A stretch of DNA of 64,000 bases from Nocardioides dongkuii (GCF_014127485.1 NZ_CP059903.1:3656001-3720000), one strand, 5' to 3'. Shown: positions 8,901-17,442, numbered from the stretch's first letter. Made by a program: numbers and translations. The notes: generated from the letters alone by a model not told the origin.

Positions 8901-10435
8901 CCGTCGCTCACCGAGACCTCCACCTCGTGCCACCCCGTCGCGCCGTCGGGGACCGTCTCGCTCACGGCGCCGGTCTGCACGGCGCCGTCCAGGTCGGTGG
9001 CCCGCACCCGCAGCACGTGGTCGCCGGGCTCGAGCGTGGTGGTGAGCGCCCACTGCACCCAGGTGTCGACGCTGGGGGTGCGGGCCAGCTCGGTCCGCTG
9101 CCACGCGCCGCCGTCGACGGAGACCTCGACGGACTCGATGCCGGTGTGCTGCGCCCAGGCGACGCCGGCGATCCGGACCTCGCCGGCCTCCAGGTCGTCG
9201 CCGGAGCGGGGGACGTCGATGCGCGAGGACATCTTGACCGGCCCGAGCTCCGCCCAGCCCTTGGTCGTCCAGAACGCCTCGAAGTCCTCGAAGCGGGTGA
9301 CCTCGAGGTCCACGACCCACTTGGTCGCCGAGACGTAGCCGTACAGCCCGGGCACGACCGTGCGCACCGGGAAGCCGTGGTCGATCGGCAGCGGCCGCCC
9401 GTTCATCGCGACGGCGAGCAGCGCGTTGCGGTCGTCGGTGAGCGCCGCGAGCGGGGTGCCGCAGGTCCACCCGTCGTCGGAGGTCTGCTTGACGGCGTCG
9501 GCGCCCTCCTGGACGCCGGCCTCGGCGAGCAGGTCCGCGACCCGGACGCCGCTCCACCAGGCGTTGCCGATCAGGTCGCCGCCCACCTCGTTCGAGACGC
9601 ACGCGAGCGTCACCCAGGCCTCGGTGAACTCCCGCTCCACGAGGTCGGCGTAGCTCAGCACCAGCTCGCGGTCGACCATCCCGTGCACCCGCAGCGACCA
9701 GTCCTTGGGCTCGATGACGGGGACGCCGATGCCCGCGTGGATCTGGTAGAAGTCGTCGGTCGGCGTCATCCACGGCGACACGCCCTCGACGCCGACGCGC
9801 GCCGCGGGGGGCACCCGCGGCGCGGTCACCCCGGTGAGCTTGAGCAGTCCGCGGGCCTGCTCGACCCGGCGCCGGCCGCTGCCGACCACCCGCCCGACGG
9901 CGCCCACGACCACCGCCGCCCCGGCGACCAGCCCGGCGCGGACGAGGAAGACGCGGCGGGTGTGCGCGAGGCTCTCGTCGCGTCCGGCCGCCCCCTGCTC
10001 GGGGCGGGCCCGCCGCAGCGGCTCCGTGAGCAGCGAGAGGCAGACCAGCCAGGTCACCAGGCCGGCGGCGACCGGGACGAAGTCGACCGGCTGCTGGTTG
10101 CGCTGGGCGACCACGGCCGCGGCGCCGATCGCCGCGAGCACCGCGAACACCACGGCCGGCGCCCACCAGCTGCGGCGCGCGAGCCGCCCGGCCCACGCGA
10201 ACAGCCCCGCGAGCACCAGCACGATGACCAGCACCAGCACCGGCTTGTCGAAGGCGCCGAGGTAGTCGATGGCCCGGTCGACCAGCGGGCCCGGCAGGTG
10301 CTGGATGACGACCTCGGCGACGGCGACGACCGGCGACTCGCGCACGGTGAGCGCCATCGCGACGGCGTAGCTGGTCGCCAGTCCGGCCAGCCCCGCCGCG
10401 AGGCCGGCGAGCGACCACGGGCGCGAGGTCTCCAC
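8897..10435 (-). CDS. Membrane-anchored molybdopterin-dependent oxidoreductase (sulfite oxidase-like)
   Basis: A 512-aa protein with about four N-terminal membrane segments (residues about 10-140), a basic cytoplasmic stretch and another TM-like segment ([23 protein letters not shown]). An oxidoreductase molybdopterin domain follows, with the Mo-ligand Cys279 in [19 protein letters not shown], and [23 protein letters not shown]-terminal Mo-co dimerisation domain has the [10 protein letters not shown] motif. It is probably oriented with the Mo domain outside. GTG 10435 was chosen because a CATGAT -10 box lies 7 nt upstream; ATGs at 10447 and 10459 are alternatives. Confidence 0.85.
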   Translation of the reverse strand: METSRPWSLAGLAAGLAGLATSYAVAMALTVRESPVVAVAEVVIQHLPGPLVDRAIDYLGAFDKPVLVLVIVLVLAGLFAWAGRLARRSWWAPAVVFAVLAAIGAAAVVAQRNQQPVDFVPVAAGLVTWLVCLSLLTEPLRRARPEQGAAGRDESLAHTRRVFLVRAGLVAGAAVVVGAVGRVVGSGRRRVEQARGLLKLTGVTAPRVPPAARVGVEGVSPWMTPTDDFYQIHAGIGVPVIEPKDWSLRVHGMVDRELVLSYADLVEREFTEAWVTLACVSNEVGGDLIGNAWWSGVRVADLLAEAGVQEGADAVKQTSDDGWTCGTPLAALTDDRNALLAVAMNGRPLPIDHGFPVRTVVPGLYGYVSATKWVVDLEVTRFEDFEAFWTTKGWAELGPVKMSSRIDVPRSGDDLEAGEVRIAGVAWAQHTGIESVEVSVDGGAWQRTELARTPSVDTWVQWALTTTLEPGDHVLRVRATDLDGAVQTGAVSETVPDGATGWHEVEVSVSDG

Positions 10436-10442
10436 ACCCCCG

Positions 10443-10462
10443 ATCATGACGCACGGCATGAT
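10443..10462. promoter_or_regulatory. Bidirectional promoter with mirrored CATGAT -10 boxes
   Basis: GATCATG (10442-10448) and CATGATC (10457-10463) form a 7-bp inverted repeat with an 8-nt spacer. Read outward, each CATGAT is a -10 box: 6 nt before the ispF GTG (10469) and 7 nt before the molybdo-enzyme GTG (10435). Both transcripts would be leaderless. Confidence 0.5.
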
Positions 10463-10468
10463 CAGCGC

Positions 10469-10969
10469 GTGCCCACCCCTCCCGCCGCACCCGTCCCCTT
10501 CCGCACCGGCATCGGCACCGACGTGCACCGCCTGGTCGACGGCGTACCGATGCACCTGGCCGGGCTCGCCTGGCCCGACGAGCCCCAGGGTCTCGAGGGG
10601 CACTCCGACGCCGATGTCGCCGCCCACGCCGCCTGCGATGCGCTCCTCGCCGCGGCCGGCCTCGGCGACCTCGGCTCGAACTTCGGTACGTCGGACCCCG
10701 CGTGGGCGGGTGCGTCCGGGGCCAGCCTGCTCGCCGAGACCGCGCGCCGCGTCCGCGAGGCCGGGTACGCCGTGGGCAACGTCGCCGTCCAGGTGATCGG
10801 CAACCGCCCGCGGCTCGGCGCCCGTCGCGCCGAGGCCGAGGCCGCGCTCTCCGAGGCGGTCGGCGCGCCGGTCTCGGTCTCCGCCACCACCACCGACGGG
10901 CTCGGGCTCACCGGCCGCGGCGAGGGTGTCGCGGCGATCGCGACGGCCCTGGTGGCGGTGCCGGCGTGA
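10469..10969 (+). CDS. ispF: 2-C-methyl-D-erythritol 2,4-cyclodiphosphate synthase
   Basis: A 166-aa MEP-pathway enzyme that cyclises CDP-methylerythritol 2-phosphate and releases CMP. It has the metal ligands of GTDVHRL (D18, H20), the [19 protein letters not shown] segment and the C-terminal [24 protein letters not shown] signature. In the loop usually reading FPDTDP it has FGTSDP. The last bases overlap the start of the downstream hydrolase gene (GTGA). It is separated from ispD by a hydrolase and nirD, unlike the usual ispD-ispF pair. Confidence 0.95.
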   Translation: MPTPPAAPVPFRTGIGTDVHRLVDGVPMHLAGLAWPDEPQGLEGHSDADVAAHAACDALLAAAGLGDLGSNFGTSDPAWAGASGASLLAETARRVREAGYAVGNVAVQVIGNRPRLGARRAEAEAALSEAVGAPVSVSATTTDGLGLTGRGEGVAAIATALVAVPA

Positions 10970-11901
10970 GGACCTCCGACGGCCTCGAGCTGCACGTCAC
11001 GACGTACGGCGCCGAGGACGCCCCGGTCGCCGTCGTCCTCGCCCACTGCTGGACCGCCGACGAGGAGGACTGGCACTACCAGGTGCGCGACCTGCTCGCC
11101 CGGTTCGGCCACGGCGTCCGGATCCTCACCTGGGACCACCGCGGCCACGGGCGCTCGGAGCGGGCGCCGGAGGCCGCCTGCACGATCGAGCACCTCGCCC
11201 GCGACCTCGGCGAGGTCGTCGACCGGTACGCCCCGCACGGCCGGCTGGTGCTGGCCGGGCACTCGATCGGCGGGATGACGCTGATGGCGCTGCCGGAGGT
11301 GCGCCCCGACCTCGTCGAGCGGACCGCGGGGCTGCTGTTCGTCGCCACCTCCTCCGGGCGGCTGGGCACGGTCACCCTCGGGCTGCCGGAGCTCGGCTCC
11401 CCGCTGCGCCGCACGCTCCCGTACGTCCTGGCCGCCCGCGCCAAGGTGCTCACCCGTGCCGAGCGGCGCCGCTCCCCCGGCATCGAGCGCTGGGTGGTCA
11501 ACCGGTTCCTGTTCGGGGCGCCGATGCGGCTGCGCGACGCGGGCGTGGTCGTGGACCAGCTGACCGCCTGCGGGCCGGCGACCATGGCCGGGTTCTACCG
11601 CGACTTCCAGCAGCACGAGCGCACCGACGGGCTCGCGGCGTACGACGACGTCCCGACGCGGGTGCTCGTCGGCGAGGCCGACCTGCTCACCCCGCCCGAG
11701 CACGCCCGCCGCCTCGCCGCCGCCATCCGCGGCGCGCGGCTGCTGGTCGTCCCCGGCGCCGGACACATGCTGACGCTGGAGCGCGACACGTTCGTGTCCG
11801 GCCACCTGGTCGAGCTGGTCGAGGGCGCGCTCGAGAGCCCCGACGGGACTGAGCGGACCGAGCGGATCGAGCCTCAGGCGGCGTCGTCGGCCTTGCGGTG
11901 A
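10966..11901 (+). CDS. Alpha/beta hydrolase
   Basis: A 311-aa alpha/beta-hydrolase-fold protein. It has an oxyanion-hole region [22 protein letters not shown], the nucleophile elbow GHSIGGM, a cap domain rich in Arg (residues about 140-215), the acid in [12 protein letters not shown] and the His in PGAGHML. Substrate is unknown; the sequence resembles haloalkane dehalogenase/esterase types. The GTG overlaps the ispF stop by four bases. The 3' end overlaps nirD on the other strand by 28 bp. Confidence 0.85.
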   Translation: MRTSDGLELHVTTYGAEDAPVAVVLAHCWTADEEDWHYQVRDLLARFGHGVRILTWDHRGHGRSERAPEAACTIEHLARDLGEVVDRYAPHGRLVLAGHSIGGMTLMALPEVRPDLVERTAGLLFVATSSGRLGTVTLGLPELGSPLRRTLPYVLAARAKVLTRAERRRSPGIERWVVNRFLFGAPMRLRDAGVVVDQLTACGPATMAGFYRDFQQHERTDGLAAYDDVPTRVLVGEADLLTPPEHARRLAAAIRGARLLVVPGAGHMLTLERDTFVSGHLVELVEGALESPDGTERTERIEPQAASSALR

Positions 11902-12230
11902 CCGACCAGCACCACGCCGTCGACCACCTTGACGTCGTACGTCGGCACGGAGACGTGCGCGTCCTCCAGGCACCGGCCGCTGCGCAGGTCGAAGGCGTGC
12001 CGGTGCGCCGGGGAGGCCACGAACGGCACCTCGTCGCGCCGGCCGACGATCCCGCGGGCGATCACCGAGGCACGGTCGAACGGGTCGTGGTTGCCCAGCG
12101 CGTAGACGTGGTCGTCGGCGGTGCGGAACAGCGCGACCGCCTGGCCGTGCACGAGCGCGGCGGCGCCCCGGTCGACCTCGAGCTCGGCGACCCGGCAGAC
12201 CGGGTGCCACTCGTCCACGCTGCGCGCCAT
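11874..12230 (-). CDS. nirD: Nitrite reductase small subunit NirD-like
   Basis: A 118-aa protein of the Rieske-like fold. As in the NirD family generally, the Fe-S ligands are absent: the first box is [20 protein letters not shown] and the second [14 protein letters not shown]. The C-terminus [12 protein letters not shown] is typical. NirD partners the siroheme/FAD subunit NirB in assimilatory NADH nitrite reduction, but no nirB is in the window. A GAGGAG Shine-Dalgarno lies just before the ATG. Confidence 0.85.
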   Translation of the reverse strand: MARSVDEWHPVCRVAELEVDRGAAALVHGQAVALFRTADDHVYALGNHDPFDRASVIARGIVGRRDEVPFVASPAHRHAFDLRSGRCLEDAHVSVPTYDVKVVDGVVLVGHRKADDAA

Positions 12231-12252
12231 CACGCTCCTCTCCGCGCGGACG

Positions 12253-12297
12253 ACGCTAGGTCCGGCGTGTTCGGGTGCTGTTTCGGCGTGTAACAGC
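12253..12297 (-). promoter_or_regulatory. nirD promoter (TAGCGT) with GlnR-like inverted repeat
   Basis: A minus-strand TAGCGT -10 box at 12253-12258 gives a leader of about 16 nt carrying the Shine-Dalgarno. Upstream, GCTGTT-N9-AACAGC (12277-12297) reads GTTAC-N5-GAAAC on the nirD strand. This resembles the GlnR box of actinomycete nitrogen genes, but with spacing one base short of the usual N6. Confidence 0.35.
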
Positions 12298-12326
12298 CGT
12301 GAAAACGATCGGCCCGGACCGGCGGG

Positions 12327-12332
12327 TAGCCT
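12327..12332 (+). promoter_or_regulatory. -10 box (TAGCCT) for ispD
   Basis: TAGCCT, 7 nt, GTG at 12340. It predicts a leaderless ispD mRNA and fixes its start. Confidence 0.6.
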
Positions 12333-12339
12333 GCCCGCC

Positions 12340-13023
12340 GTGCCCACCGCCGTCGTCGTCCTCGCCGCGGGCTCGGGGTCCCGGGTCGGCGCGGACCGCA
12401 ACAAGGTCCTGCTCCCGCTCCGCGACCGGCCGGTGCTGGCCTGGTCGGTGCGCGACGTGCTCGCGCTGCCCGACGTACGCCGGGTGGTGCTGGTGGTCCG
12501 GCCGGGCGAGGCGGAGGCGGTGGGCGAGGCGGTCGCGCCGTACCTCGGAGAGCGGGAGGTGCACCTCGTCGAGGGCGGACCGACCCGGCACGCCTCGGAG
12601 TGGCAGGCGCTGCGCACCCTCGCCGGGGACGTCGACGCGGGGACGGTCGACCTGGTCGCGATCCACGACGGCGCGCGCCCGCTGGCCGGCGTACGACTGT
12701 GGGAGGCGGTGCTCGACGCCGCCCGCGAGCACGGCGGGGCGATCCCGGTCGCGCCGCTGACCGGCCTGCTGACCACCGGGCTGAACCGGGTGCCCGGCGA
12801 GCTGGCCGGCGTGCAGACCCCGCAGGCGTTCGCGGCACGCGAGGTGCTCGCGGCGTACCGCGCGGCGGACGCCGACGGCTTCGAGGCGACCGACACGGCC
12901 GGCTGCCTGGCGCGGTACGCCGACCTCCGGATCGCCGCGGTGCGCAGCGGGCCGGGCAACCTCAAGGTCACCTTCCCCGAGGACCTCGGGCTCGCCGAGG
13001 CGCTGGCCCCCGCCGCGCCGTAG
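12340..13023 (+). CDS. ispD: 2-C-methyl-D-erythritol 4-phosphate cytidylyltransferase
   Basis: A 227-aa nucleotidyltransferase of the MEP isoprenoid pathway transferring CMP from CTP to methylerythritol 4-phosphate. It has the CTP-binding [20 protein letters not shown] loop, the HDGARPL motif, VQTPQAF, the [15 protein letters not shown] segment and [21 protein letters not shown]. The length matches the family. It is convergent with a second, degenerate IspD-like gene 10 bp away, and lies two genes downstream of ispF. Confidence 0.93.
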   Translation: MPTAVVVLAAGSGSRVGADRNKVLLPLRDRPVLAWSVRDVLALPDVRRVVLVVRPGEAEAVGEAVAPYLGEREVHLVEGGPTRHASEWQALRTLAGDVDAGTVDLVAIHDGARPLAGVRLWEAVLDAAREHGGAIPVAPLTGLLTTGLNRVPGELAGVQTPQAFAAREVLAAYRAADADGFEATDTAGCLARYADLRIAAVRSGPGNLKVTFPEDLGLAEALAPAAP

Positions 13024-13033
13024 TCCCCCGGAC

Positions 13034-13627
13034 TCAGCCGCCGCCGGGCGAGGTGAGCGCCTCCAGCACGCGGACGTCGTCGACGGTCGCGACCCGGCGG
13101 CCCTCCGGGGGCGCCTCGCGGGTGCGCACCGGGAACCGCTCCGCCAGGGTCGCCACCAGCTCGGCGAAGTCGGTGCTCGGCAGCCGGTCGAGCGCGGCCA
13201 GCACCGACGGCGGCAGCACCACCGGGGAGGTGACGCCGAGCAGCCCGGCGCGGTCGACGGTCTCGCCGACCAGGCCACCCTCGACGTGCTTGACGGTGTC
13301 GGTGACCGGGCGTACGCCGACGACCACCTCGTCGTGCTCGACCGCCTCGGCGACGCAGGCCGCGAGGAACGCCGGCGGCGTCATCGGGCACAGCGCGTCG
13401 TGGAGCACGAACGGCTCCTCCGCCTCGACCAGTCCGGCCCACGCCGTACCGAGGTCGACGGGGGTGACGCCCGACTGGCCGAGTGCCCAGCTCGCGCACG
13501 CCACCAGCGCCTCGCCGTGCAGCAGCGCGAACGGAAGCGACCCGCGGTCCTCCTCGACCACCGCGCCCAGCGCGGGGATCTCGGGGCCGTCCGGGTCGTC
13601 CAGGACGTCGTACGGATCGGTCGTCAT
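13034..13627 (-). CDS. Degenerate IspD-like protein
   Basis: A 197-aa protein that aligns by eye to the middle and C-terminus of IspD: VLHDALCPMTPPAFLAACVAEAVEHD corresponds to the HDAARP region, and VVVGVRPVTDTVKHVEGGLVGETVDRAGLLGVTSPVVLP to the VADTVKRV...VQTPQ region. The N-terminal CTP-binding LAAGxGxR loop is missing; the N-terminus is instead acidic (DVLDDPDGPEIPALGAVVEEDRG). It sits directly downstream of carD, the position where ispD usually lies. It is probably not a cytidylyltransferase; a regulatory or structural role is possible. Confidence 0.7.
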   Translation of the reverse strand: MTTDPYDVLDDPDGPEIPALGAVVEEDRGSLPFALLHGEALVACASWALGQSGVTPVDLGTAWAGLVEAEEPFVLHDALCPMTPPAFLAACVAEAVEHDEVVVGVRPVTDTVKHVEGGLVGETVDRAGLLGVTSPVVLPPSVLAALDRLPSTDFAELVATLAERFPVRTREAPPEGRRVATVDDVRVLEALTSPGGG

Positions 13628-13636
13628 CGCGACCCG

Positions 13637-13642
13637 AGCGTA
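13637..13642 (-). promoter_or_regulatory. -10 box (TACGCT) for IspD-like gene
   Basis: Minus-strand TACGCT with 9 nt to the ATG at 13627, predicting a near-leaderless transcript independent of carD. Confidence 0.4.
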
Positions 13643-13668
13643 TGACGTCCGGAGCCCGGAGACGCCGC

Positions 13669-13698
13669 GAGGCCCCCCGGATCTCTCCGGGGGGCCTC
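13669..13698 (-). terminator. carD terminator hairpin
   Basis: A perfect 12-bp stem, GAGGCCCCCCGG with its complement, and a 6-nt loop, starting 12 nt past the carD stop. There is no U-tract, as is common for GC-rich terminators. Confidence 0.65.
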
Positions 13699-13709
13699 GT
13701 CGGGTCGGG

Positions 13710-14195
13710 TCAGGAGGCGAGCACCTCGTCGAGGATGGCCTCGGCCTTGTCCTCGTTGGTCTTCTCGGCGAGCGCGAGCTCGGAGACCAGGATCTGGCGG
13801 GCCTTGGCGAGCATCCGCTTCTCACCGGCGGACAGGCCGCGGTCACGCTCGCGGCGCCACAGGTCGCGGACGACCTCGGCGACCTTCATGACGTCGCCAC
13901 TGTGCAGCTTCTCCAGGTTGGCCTTGTAGCGGCGCGACCAGTTCGTGGGCTCCTCGACGTGCGCGGCACGCAGCACGTCGAACACGCGGTCGAGGCCGGC
14001 CTTGTCGACGACGTCGCGCACCCCCACCAGGTCCAGGTTGCAGGCCGGGACGCGTACGACCAGGTCCTGCTGGGCGACGATCCGCAGGACGAGGTACTGC
14101 CGGTCCTCTCCCTTGATGGTCCGCATCTCGATGTCCTCGATGACAGCGGCCCCGTGATTCGGGTAAACAACCGTTTCGCCGACGGTGAAAGTCAT
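13710..14195 (-). CDS. carD: CarD-family RNA polymerase-binding transcription factor
   Basis: A 161-aa CarD. The N-terminal Tudor-like RNA-polymerase beta-interacting domain ([29 protein letters not shown]...YLVLRI) is followed by a helical DNA-binding domain ([22 protein letters not shown]...[16 protein letters not shown]), with the conserved Trp in PTNWSRRY that stabilises open complexes. It activates rRNA and other promoters with suboptimal discriminators. A 28-nt leader follows a TAGGCT box. Confidence 0.96.
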   Translation of the reverse strand: MTFTVGETVVYPNHGAAVIEDIEMRTIKGEDRQYLVLRIVAQQDLVVRVPACNLDLVGVRDVVDKAGLDRVFDVLRAAHVEEPTNWSRRYKANLEKLHSGDVMKVAEVVRDLWRRERDRGLSAGEKRMLAKARQILVSELALAEKTNEDKAEAILDEVLAS

Positions 14196-14222
14196 ATGTC
14201 AGGTTCCCCTTCCTAGGGGGCC

Positions 14223-14228
14223 AGCCTA
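14223..14228 (-). promoter_or_regulatory. -10 box (TAGGCT) for carD
   Basis: TAGGCT on the minus strand about 27 nt before the ATG. The leader contains an AAGGGGA purine-rich ribosome-binding sequence, so carD is a leadered transcript, unlike most neighbours. Confidence 0.5.
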
Positions 14229-14394
14229 CCACGCTTCCCGGGTACTCCGGTCCCTGTTTCCGCAGGTCAGGGCCGCATTCGGGTCTTGACAGACCCCGGG
14301 GGGCCGTGCTGGAGGCGGTCCTCCCGACCCCGCTCCGAGACGGAAAACCGCAGGTCGAACCGGGTGTTCGGGCCACTGGCGCGGTGTCGTGGTC

Positions 14395-14400
14395 GATACT
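14395..14400 (+). promoter_or_regulatory. -10 box (GATACT), leaderless UbiA-type gene
   Basis: GATACT, 6 nt, ATG at 14407. It favours ATG 14407 over the in-frame GTG at 14389. Confidence 0.5.
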
Positions 14401-14406
14401 GCAGGA

Positions 14407-15201
14407 ATGCCGACCGAGCCCCTCAGCGAGCCCGCCAGCCCGCCGGTCCCCGCGTCCGCGACCTCCCCGGAGGAGGAGCAGCGCCGGAGGTTCTCGGTGC
14501 GCGACCTGACGCCGCTGCTGCTGATCCGCGCCGCACACCCGCGCCAGGCCGTGCTGACCGCGGTCGGCGTCGCCGCGGTCGCGGCCCTCGCCGGCCGCCC
14601 CACCCGCGAGGTCCTGGTGGTGCTGGCGGCCGTCCTGGTCGGCCAGGTCGTCCTCGGCTGGCACAACGACCTCGTCGACAGCGACCGGGATCGGCGCCAC
14701 GACCTGCCGGGCAAGCCGATCGCCCAGGGCCGCCTCGACCCGGGCACGACGTGGTTCGCGCTGTCCTGCGCGGTGCTCGTGCTGGTGCCGCTCTCCATCG
14801 CCACCGGCGTCACCGCCGGCTGCCTCTACCTGGGCTCGGTCCTCATCGGCGCGCTCGGCAACGTGGTGCTGCGGCAGGGACTGCTCTCCTGGGTGCCGTG
14901 GGCCCTCTCCTTCGCCCTCTACCCGGCGTACCTCTCCTACGGCGGCTGGGGCGGGGAGGCCACCGGCGCACCCCCGGAGGTGCTGGTCGTCGTGCTCGCG
15001 GCGCTGCTCGGGGTCGGCGTCCACGTGCTGCGCGCGCTGTGGGGCCTGGTGCCCGACCACGCCGACGGGTGGACCTACCTGCCGCTGCGTCTCGGGCTGC
15101 GCCTCGGCGCCAGCCGGCTGCTCGTCGTGGCGTCGGTCTACACCGCGCTGGTCGTCGTCGGGCTCGCCGTCGCCGGCACCCGCGTCGGGCTCTCGCAGTA
15201 G
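14407..15201 (+). CDS. UbiA-family prenyltransferase-like membrane protein
   Basis: A 264-aa polytopic membrane protein with about eight hydrophobic segments from residue 35 on. The Asp-rich metal-diphosphate motif of the UbiA superfamily is present as HNDLVDSDRDRRHDLPGKPI, and a second acidic site LVPDHADGW lies in the expected loop. It probably transfers or binds a prenyl group; whether the acceptor is a quinone, heme or another lipid cannot be told. The N-terminal 30 residues are Pro/Ser-rich. A hairpin terminator follows. Confidence 0.8.
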   Translation: MPTEPLSEPASPPVPASATSPEEEQRRRFSVRDLTPLLLIRAAHPRQAVLTAVGVAAVAALAGRPTREVLVVLAAVLVGQVVLGWHNDLVDSDRDRRHDLPGKPIAQGRLDPGTTWFALSCAVLVLVPLSIATGVTAGCLYLGSVLIGALGNVVLRQGLLSWVPWALSFALYPAYLSYGGWGGEATGAPPEVLVVVLAALLGVGVHVLRALWGLVPDHADGWTYLPLRLGLRLGASRLLVVASVYTALVVVGLAVAGTRVGLSQ

Positions 15202-15214
15202 CCCCGCCGGGCCG

Positions 15215-15234
15215 CCCTCCCGAGCCCGGGAGGG
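15215..15234 (+). terminator. Hairpin after UbiA-type gene
   Basis: CCCTCCCG, loop AGCC, CGGGAGGG, starting 14 nt after the stop codon. Confidence 0.5.
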
Positions 15235-15260
15235 GACGTCGGCGCCCGGCGTACGGACGC

Positions 15261-15266
15261 TAGGCT
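15261..15266 (+). promoter_or_regulatory. -10 box (TAGGCT) for lipoprotein-gpm
   Basis: TAGGCT with transcription expected near 15273. A GAAGG Shine-Dalgarno (15292-15296) then precedes ATG 15304, so this transcript has a short leader. A GTG at 15277 is a near-leaderless alternative start. Confidence 0.5.
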
Positions 15267-15303
15267 GTCGCCGTTCGTGCCGCCCGACCGTGAAGGCCAC
15301 CAG

Positions 15304-15813
15304 ATGCCGCTCCGCCGCAAGATCGCGCTCGCCGTGTGTGCCGCGACGATCACCGCACCTCTCCTGACCTCGTGCGGCTTCGACGACTACGCCACCGACC
15401 AGCCCTACACGGCCGCGTCCGGCCCCAACAGCTACGAGGGGACCGTCGACGTCCTCAGCACCGTCATCGTGGCCGCCCGCCCGGGCAGCGGCACCCTCGC
15501 CGGCGGCCTGGCCAACACCGCGCCCGAGCCGAGCACGTTCACCGCCCTCAGCGGCGACGGGCTGACCGTCGACCTGGAGCCCGTGGAGATCCCGGCCGAG
15601 GGCTACGTCGCCCTCGCCGAGGAGGACATCCACGTGACCGGCGACTTCGAGGCCGGCGATGTGCTGGAGATGACCGCCGAGATCGGCCGTGACCGGGTCG
15701 ACCTCGAGGTCGTCGTGGTCACCAACTGCGACGAGTTCGAGGGCTTCGACACCTCGGAGTCGACCTCCGGCGAGGAGTACGACTGCGAGTACGCCCACAG
15801 CGAGGGACACTGA
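15304..15813 (+). CDS. Secreted lipoprotein of unknown function
   Basis: A 169-aa protein with a type II signal peptide: MPLRRK, a hydrophobic core and lipobox LLTSCG with the lipidated Cys at residue 21. The mature part is acidic and predicted beta-rich ([33 protein letters not shown]). A family I do not recognise; some actinobacterial lipoproteins of similar shape may handle metals or copper. The C-terminus is Asp/Glu-rich with two Cys ([17 protein letters not shown]). The stop overlaps the gpm start (TGATG), so the two are coupled. Confidence 0.75.
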   Translation: MPLRRKIALAVCAATITAPLLTSCGFDDYATDQPYTAASGPNSYEGTVDVLSTVIVAARPGSGTLAGGLANTAPEPSTFTALSGDGLTVDLEPVEIPAEGYVALAEEDIHVTGDFEAGDVLEMTAEIGRDRVDLEVVVVTNCDEFEGFDTSESTSGEEYDCEYAHSEGH

Positions 15814-16556
15814 TGACCGCGACGCTGGTCCTGCTCCGCCACGGCGAGAGCGAGTGGAACGCCAAGAACCTCTTCACCGGCTGGGTCGACGTCGACCTCA
15901 CCGAGAAGGGCCGCGCCGAGGCCAAGCACGGCGGCGTGCTGATGAAGGAGGCCGGCCTCCTCCCCGACATCGTGCACACCTCGCTGCAGCGGCGCGCGAT
16001 CAGCACCGCCTGCATCTCCCTCGACGCCGCCGACCGGCACTGGATCCCGGTCAAGCGGTCCTGGCGGCTCAACGAGCGCCACTACGGCGCGCTGCAGGGC
16101 AAGGACAAGAAGCAGACGAAGGAGGAGTACGGCGAGGAGCAGTTCATGCTCTGGCGCCGGTCCTTCGACGTGCCCCCGCCGCCGCTCGCCGACGACGACG
16201 AGTACTCCCAGGCCGGGCTCCCGCAGTACGCCGACCTCGGTGAGGAGCTGCCGCGCACCGAGTGCCTCAAGGACGTCATCGAGCGCTTCCTGCCGTACTG
16301 GGAGTCCGACATCGTCCCCGACCTGCGCTCCGGCCAGGTGGTCCTGGTGGCCGCCCACGGCAACAGCCTGCGCGCGCTGGTCAAGCACCTCGACGGCATC
16401 AGCGACACCGACATCGCCGGCCTCAACATCCCCACCGGCATGCCGCTGCTCTACCGCCTCGACGACGACCTGCGGCCCACCGTCCCCGGTGGGGAGTACC
16501 TCGACCCCGAGGCGGCCGCCGCCGCCGCGGCCGCGGTCGCCAACCAGGGTCGCTGA
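15813..16556 (+). CDS. gpmA: 2,3-bisphosphoglycerate-dependent phosphoglycerate mutase
   Basis: A 247-aa glycolytic mutase interconverting 3- and 2-phosphoglycerate. It has the phospho-acceptor H10 in [10 protein letters not shown], the [13 protein letters not shown] signature, [19 protein letters not shown], and the second His182 in [18 protein letters not shown]. An Ala tail ([15 protein letters not shown]) ends the protein. In mycobacteria gpm1 sits next to senX3-regX3; here convergent phoU lies between them. Confidence 0.96.
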   Translation: MTATLVLLRHGESEWNAKNLFTGWVDVDLTEKGRAEAKHGGVLMKEAGLLPDIVHTSLQRRAISTACISLDAADRHWIPVKRSWRLNERHYGALQGKDKKQTKEEYGEEQFMLWRRSFDVPPPPLADDDEYSQAGLPQYADLGEELPRTECLKDVIERFLPYWESDIVPDLRSGQVVLVAAHGNSLRALVKHLDGISDTDIAGLNIPTGMPLLYRLDDDLRPTVPGGEYLDPEAAAAAAAAVANQGR

Positions 16557-16669
16557 GCAGGAGCGAGCGAGGCACGAGCTCGCTCCGTGGGCTCAGCGGG
16601 ATCGAGGGTGCCCCGCGACCGAGGCACGAGGTCGCGACGGGCGCGTCGAGATCCGGTCAGCTGACCGGA
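16552..16669. repeat. Three intergenic palindromes between gpm and phoU
   Basis: Hairpin 1 has outer GCTGAGC (16552-16558)/GCTCAGC (16591-16597) and inner GAGCGAGC (16561-16568)/GCTCGCTC (16578-16585). Hairpin 2 is CGCGACC (16614-16620)/GGTCGCG (16630-16636). Both contain GAGGCACGAG at the loop (16569-16578 and 16621-16630), while their stems differ by compensating changes. A third element, 16652-16669, is a perfect 18-bp palindrome centred on CAGCTG. It probably acts partly as a bidirectional terminator. Confidence 0.7.
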
Positions 16670-16676
16670 CCGATCC

Positions 16677-17333
16677 TCAGGCGCCGACCGAGGTGGGATT
16701 CTGCCCGGTGACGACGAAGACCACCCGGTTGGCGACGGAGACGGCGTGGTCGGCGATCCGCTCGTAGTAGCGGCCCAGGAGGGCCACGTCGACCGCGGCC
16801 TCGACCCCGTGGGTCCAGTCGTCGGCGAGCAGCTCGGCGAACGACGTACGCCGTAGCCGGTCCATCTCTTCGTCGGCGCGGCCGAGCTCGATCGCGGCCT
16901 CCACGTCGCGGCCGGTGATGATCCGCGAGGCCTTGGCGACCATCGTCTCGGCGACCTCGGCCATCCGCGCCACCGTGGGCCGCACCTCGTCGGGCACGGC
17001 GACGTACGGCGTCCGCAGGCGGGCGATCTTGGCGACGTGCACCGACAGGTCGCCCATCCGCTCGAGCTCGGTCACCATCCGCAGCGCGGCGACGACCAGG
17101 CGCAGGTCGCCGGCGACCGGCTGCTGGAGGGAGAGCAGGGAGAACGCGGTCTCCTCGACCCGTTCGCGGGCCCGGTCGATCTCGACGTCGCCGCTGATCA
17201 CCCGCTCGGCGATCTCGGCGTCGCCGGTCATCAGGGCCTCGGTGGCCAGCCGGACCGACTGCTCGACGTCGTAGCAGATCCGGGCGAGGTCCTCGAACAC
17301 GGTGTCGAGCTGGTCATGGAACGCATCACGCAT
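16677..17333 (-). CDS. phoU: Phosphate transport system regulatory protein PhoU
   Basis: A 218-aa protein of two PhoU helical-bundle domains (residues about 5-100 and 115-210), each with the metal-binding acidic motif (for example LERMGDLSVHVAKIA and YYERIADHAVSVANR). PhoU represses the phosphate regulon by coupling the Pst transporter to the SenX3-type kinase. It is divergent from senX3 with 122 bp between the starts. The ATG is 6 nt after a TACGGT box. Confidence 0.95.
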   Translation of the reverse strand: MRDAFHDQLDTVFEDLARICYDVEQSVRLATEALMTGDAEIAERVISGDVEIDRARERVEETAFSLLSLQQPVAGDLRLVVAALRMVTELERMGDLSVHVAKIARLRTPYVAVPDEVRPTVARMAEVAETMVAKASRIITGRDVEAAIELGRADEEMDRLRRTSFAELLADDWTHGVEAAVDVALLGRYYERIADHAVSVANRVVFVVTGQNPTSVGA

Positions 17334-17339
17334 GGGACG

Positions 17340-17345
17340 ACCGTA
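17340..17345 (-). promoter_or_regulatory. -10 box (TACGGT) for phoU
   Basis: Minus-strand TACGGT, 6 nt, ATG at 17333; leaderless. Confidence 0.6.
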
Positions 17346-17442
17346 GAAGGCCCGGGTGACCGGCCGGGGCGAAGACGTGAACGCGCGGTGAACAGTCGCG
17401 GAAGCGGCGTCCACGTGGTCGGGGCGCCTCGGCGGGCCGCCG

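Noticed and set aside
13034..13627. Calling the carD-adjacent gene a functional ispD
   Set aside because: The CTP-binding glycine-rich N-terminal loop is missing, and a full-length ispD is present next to it.
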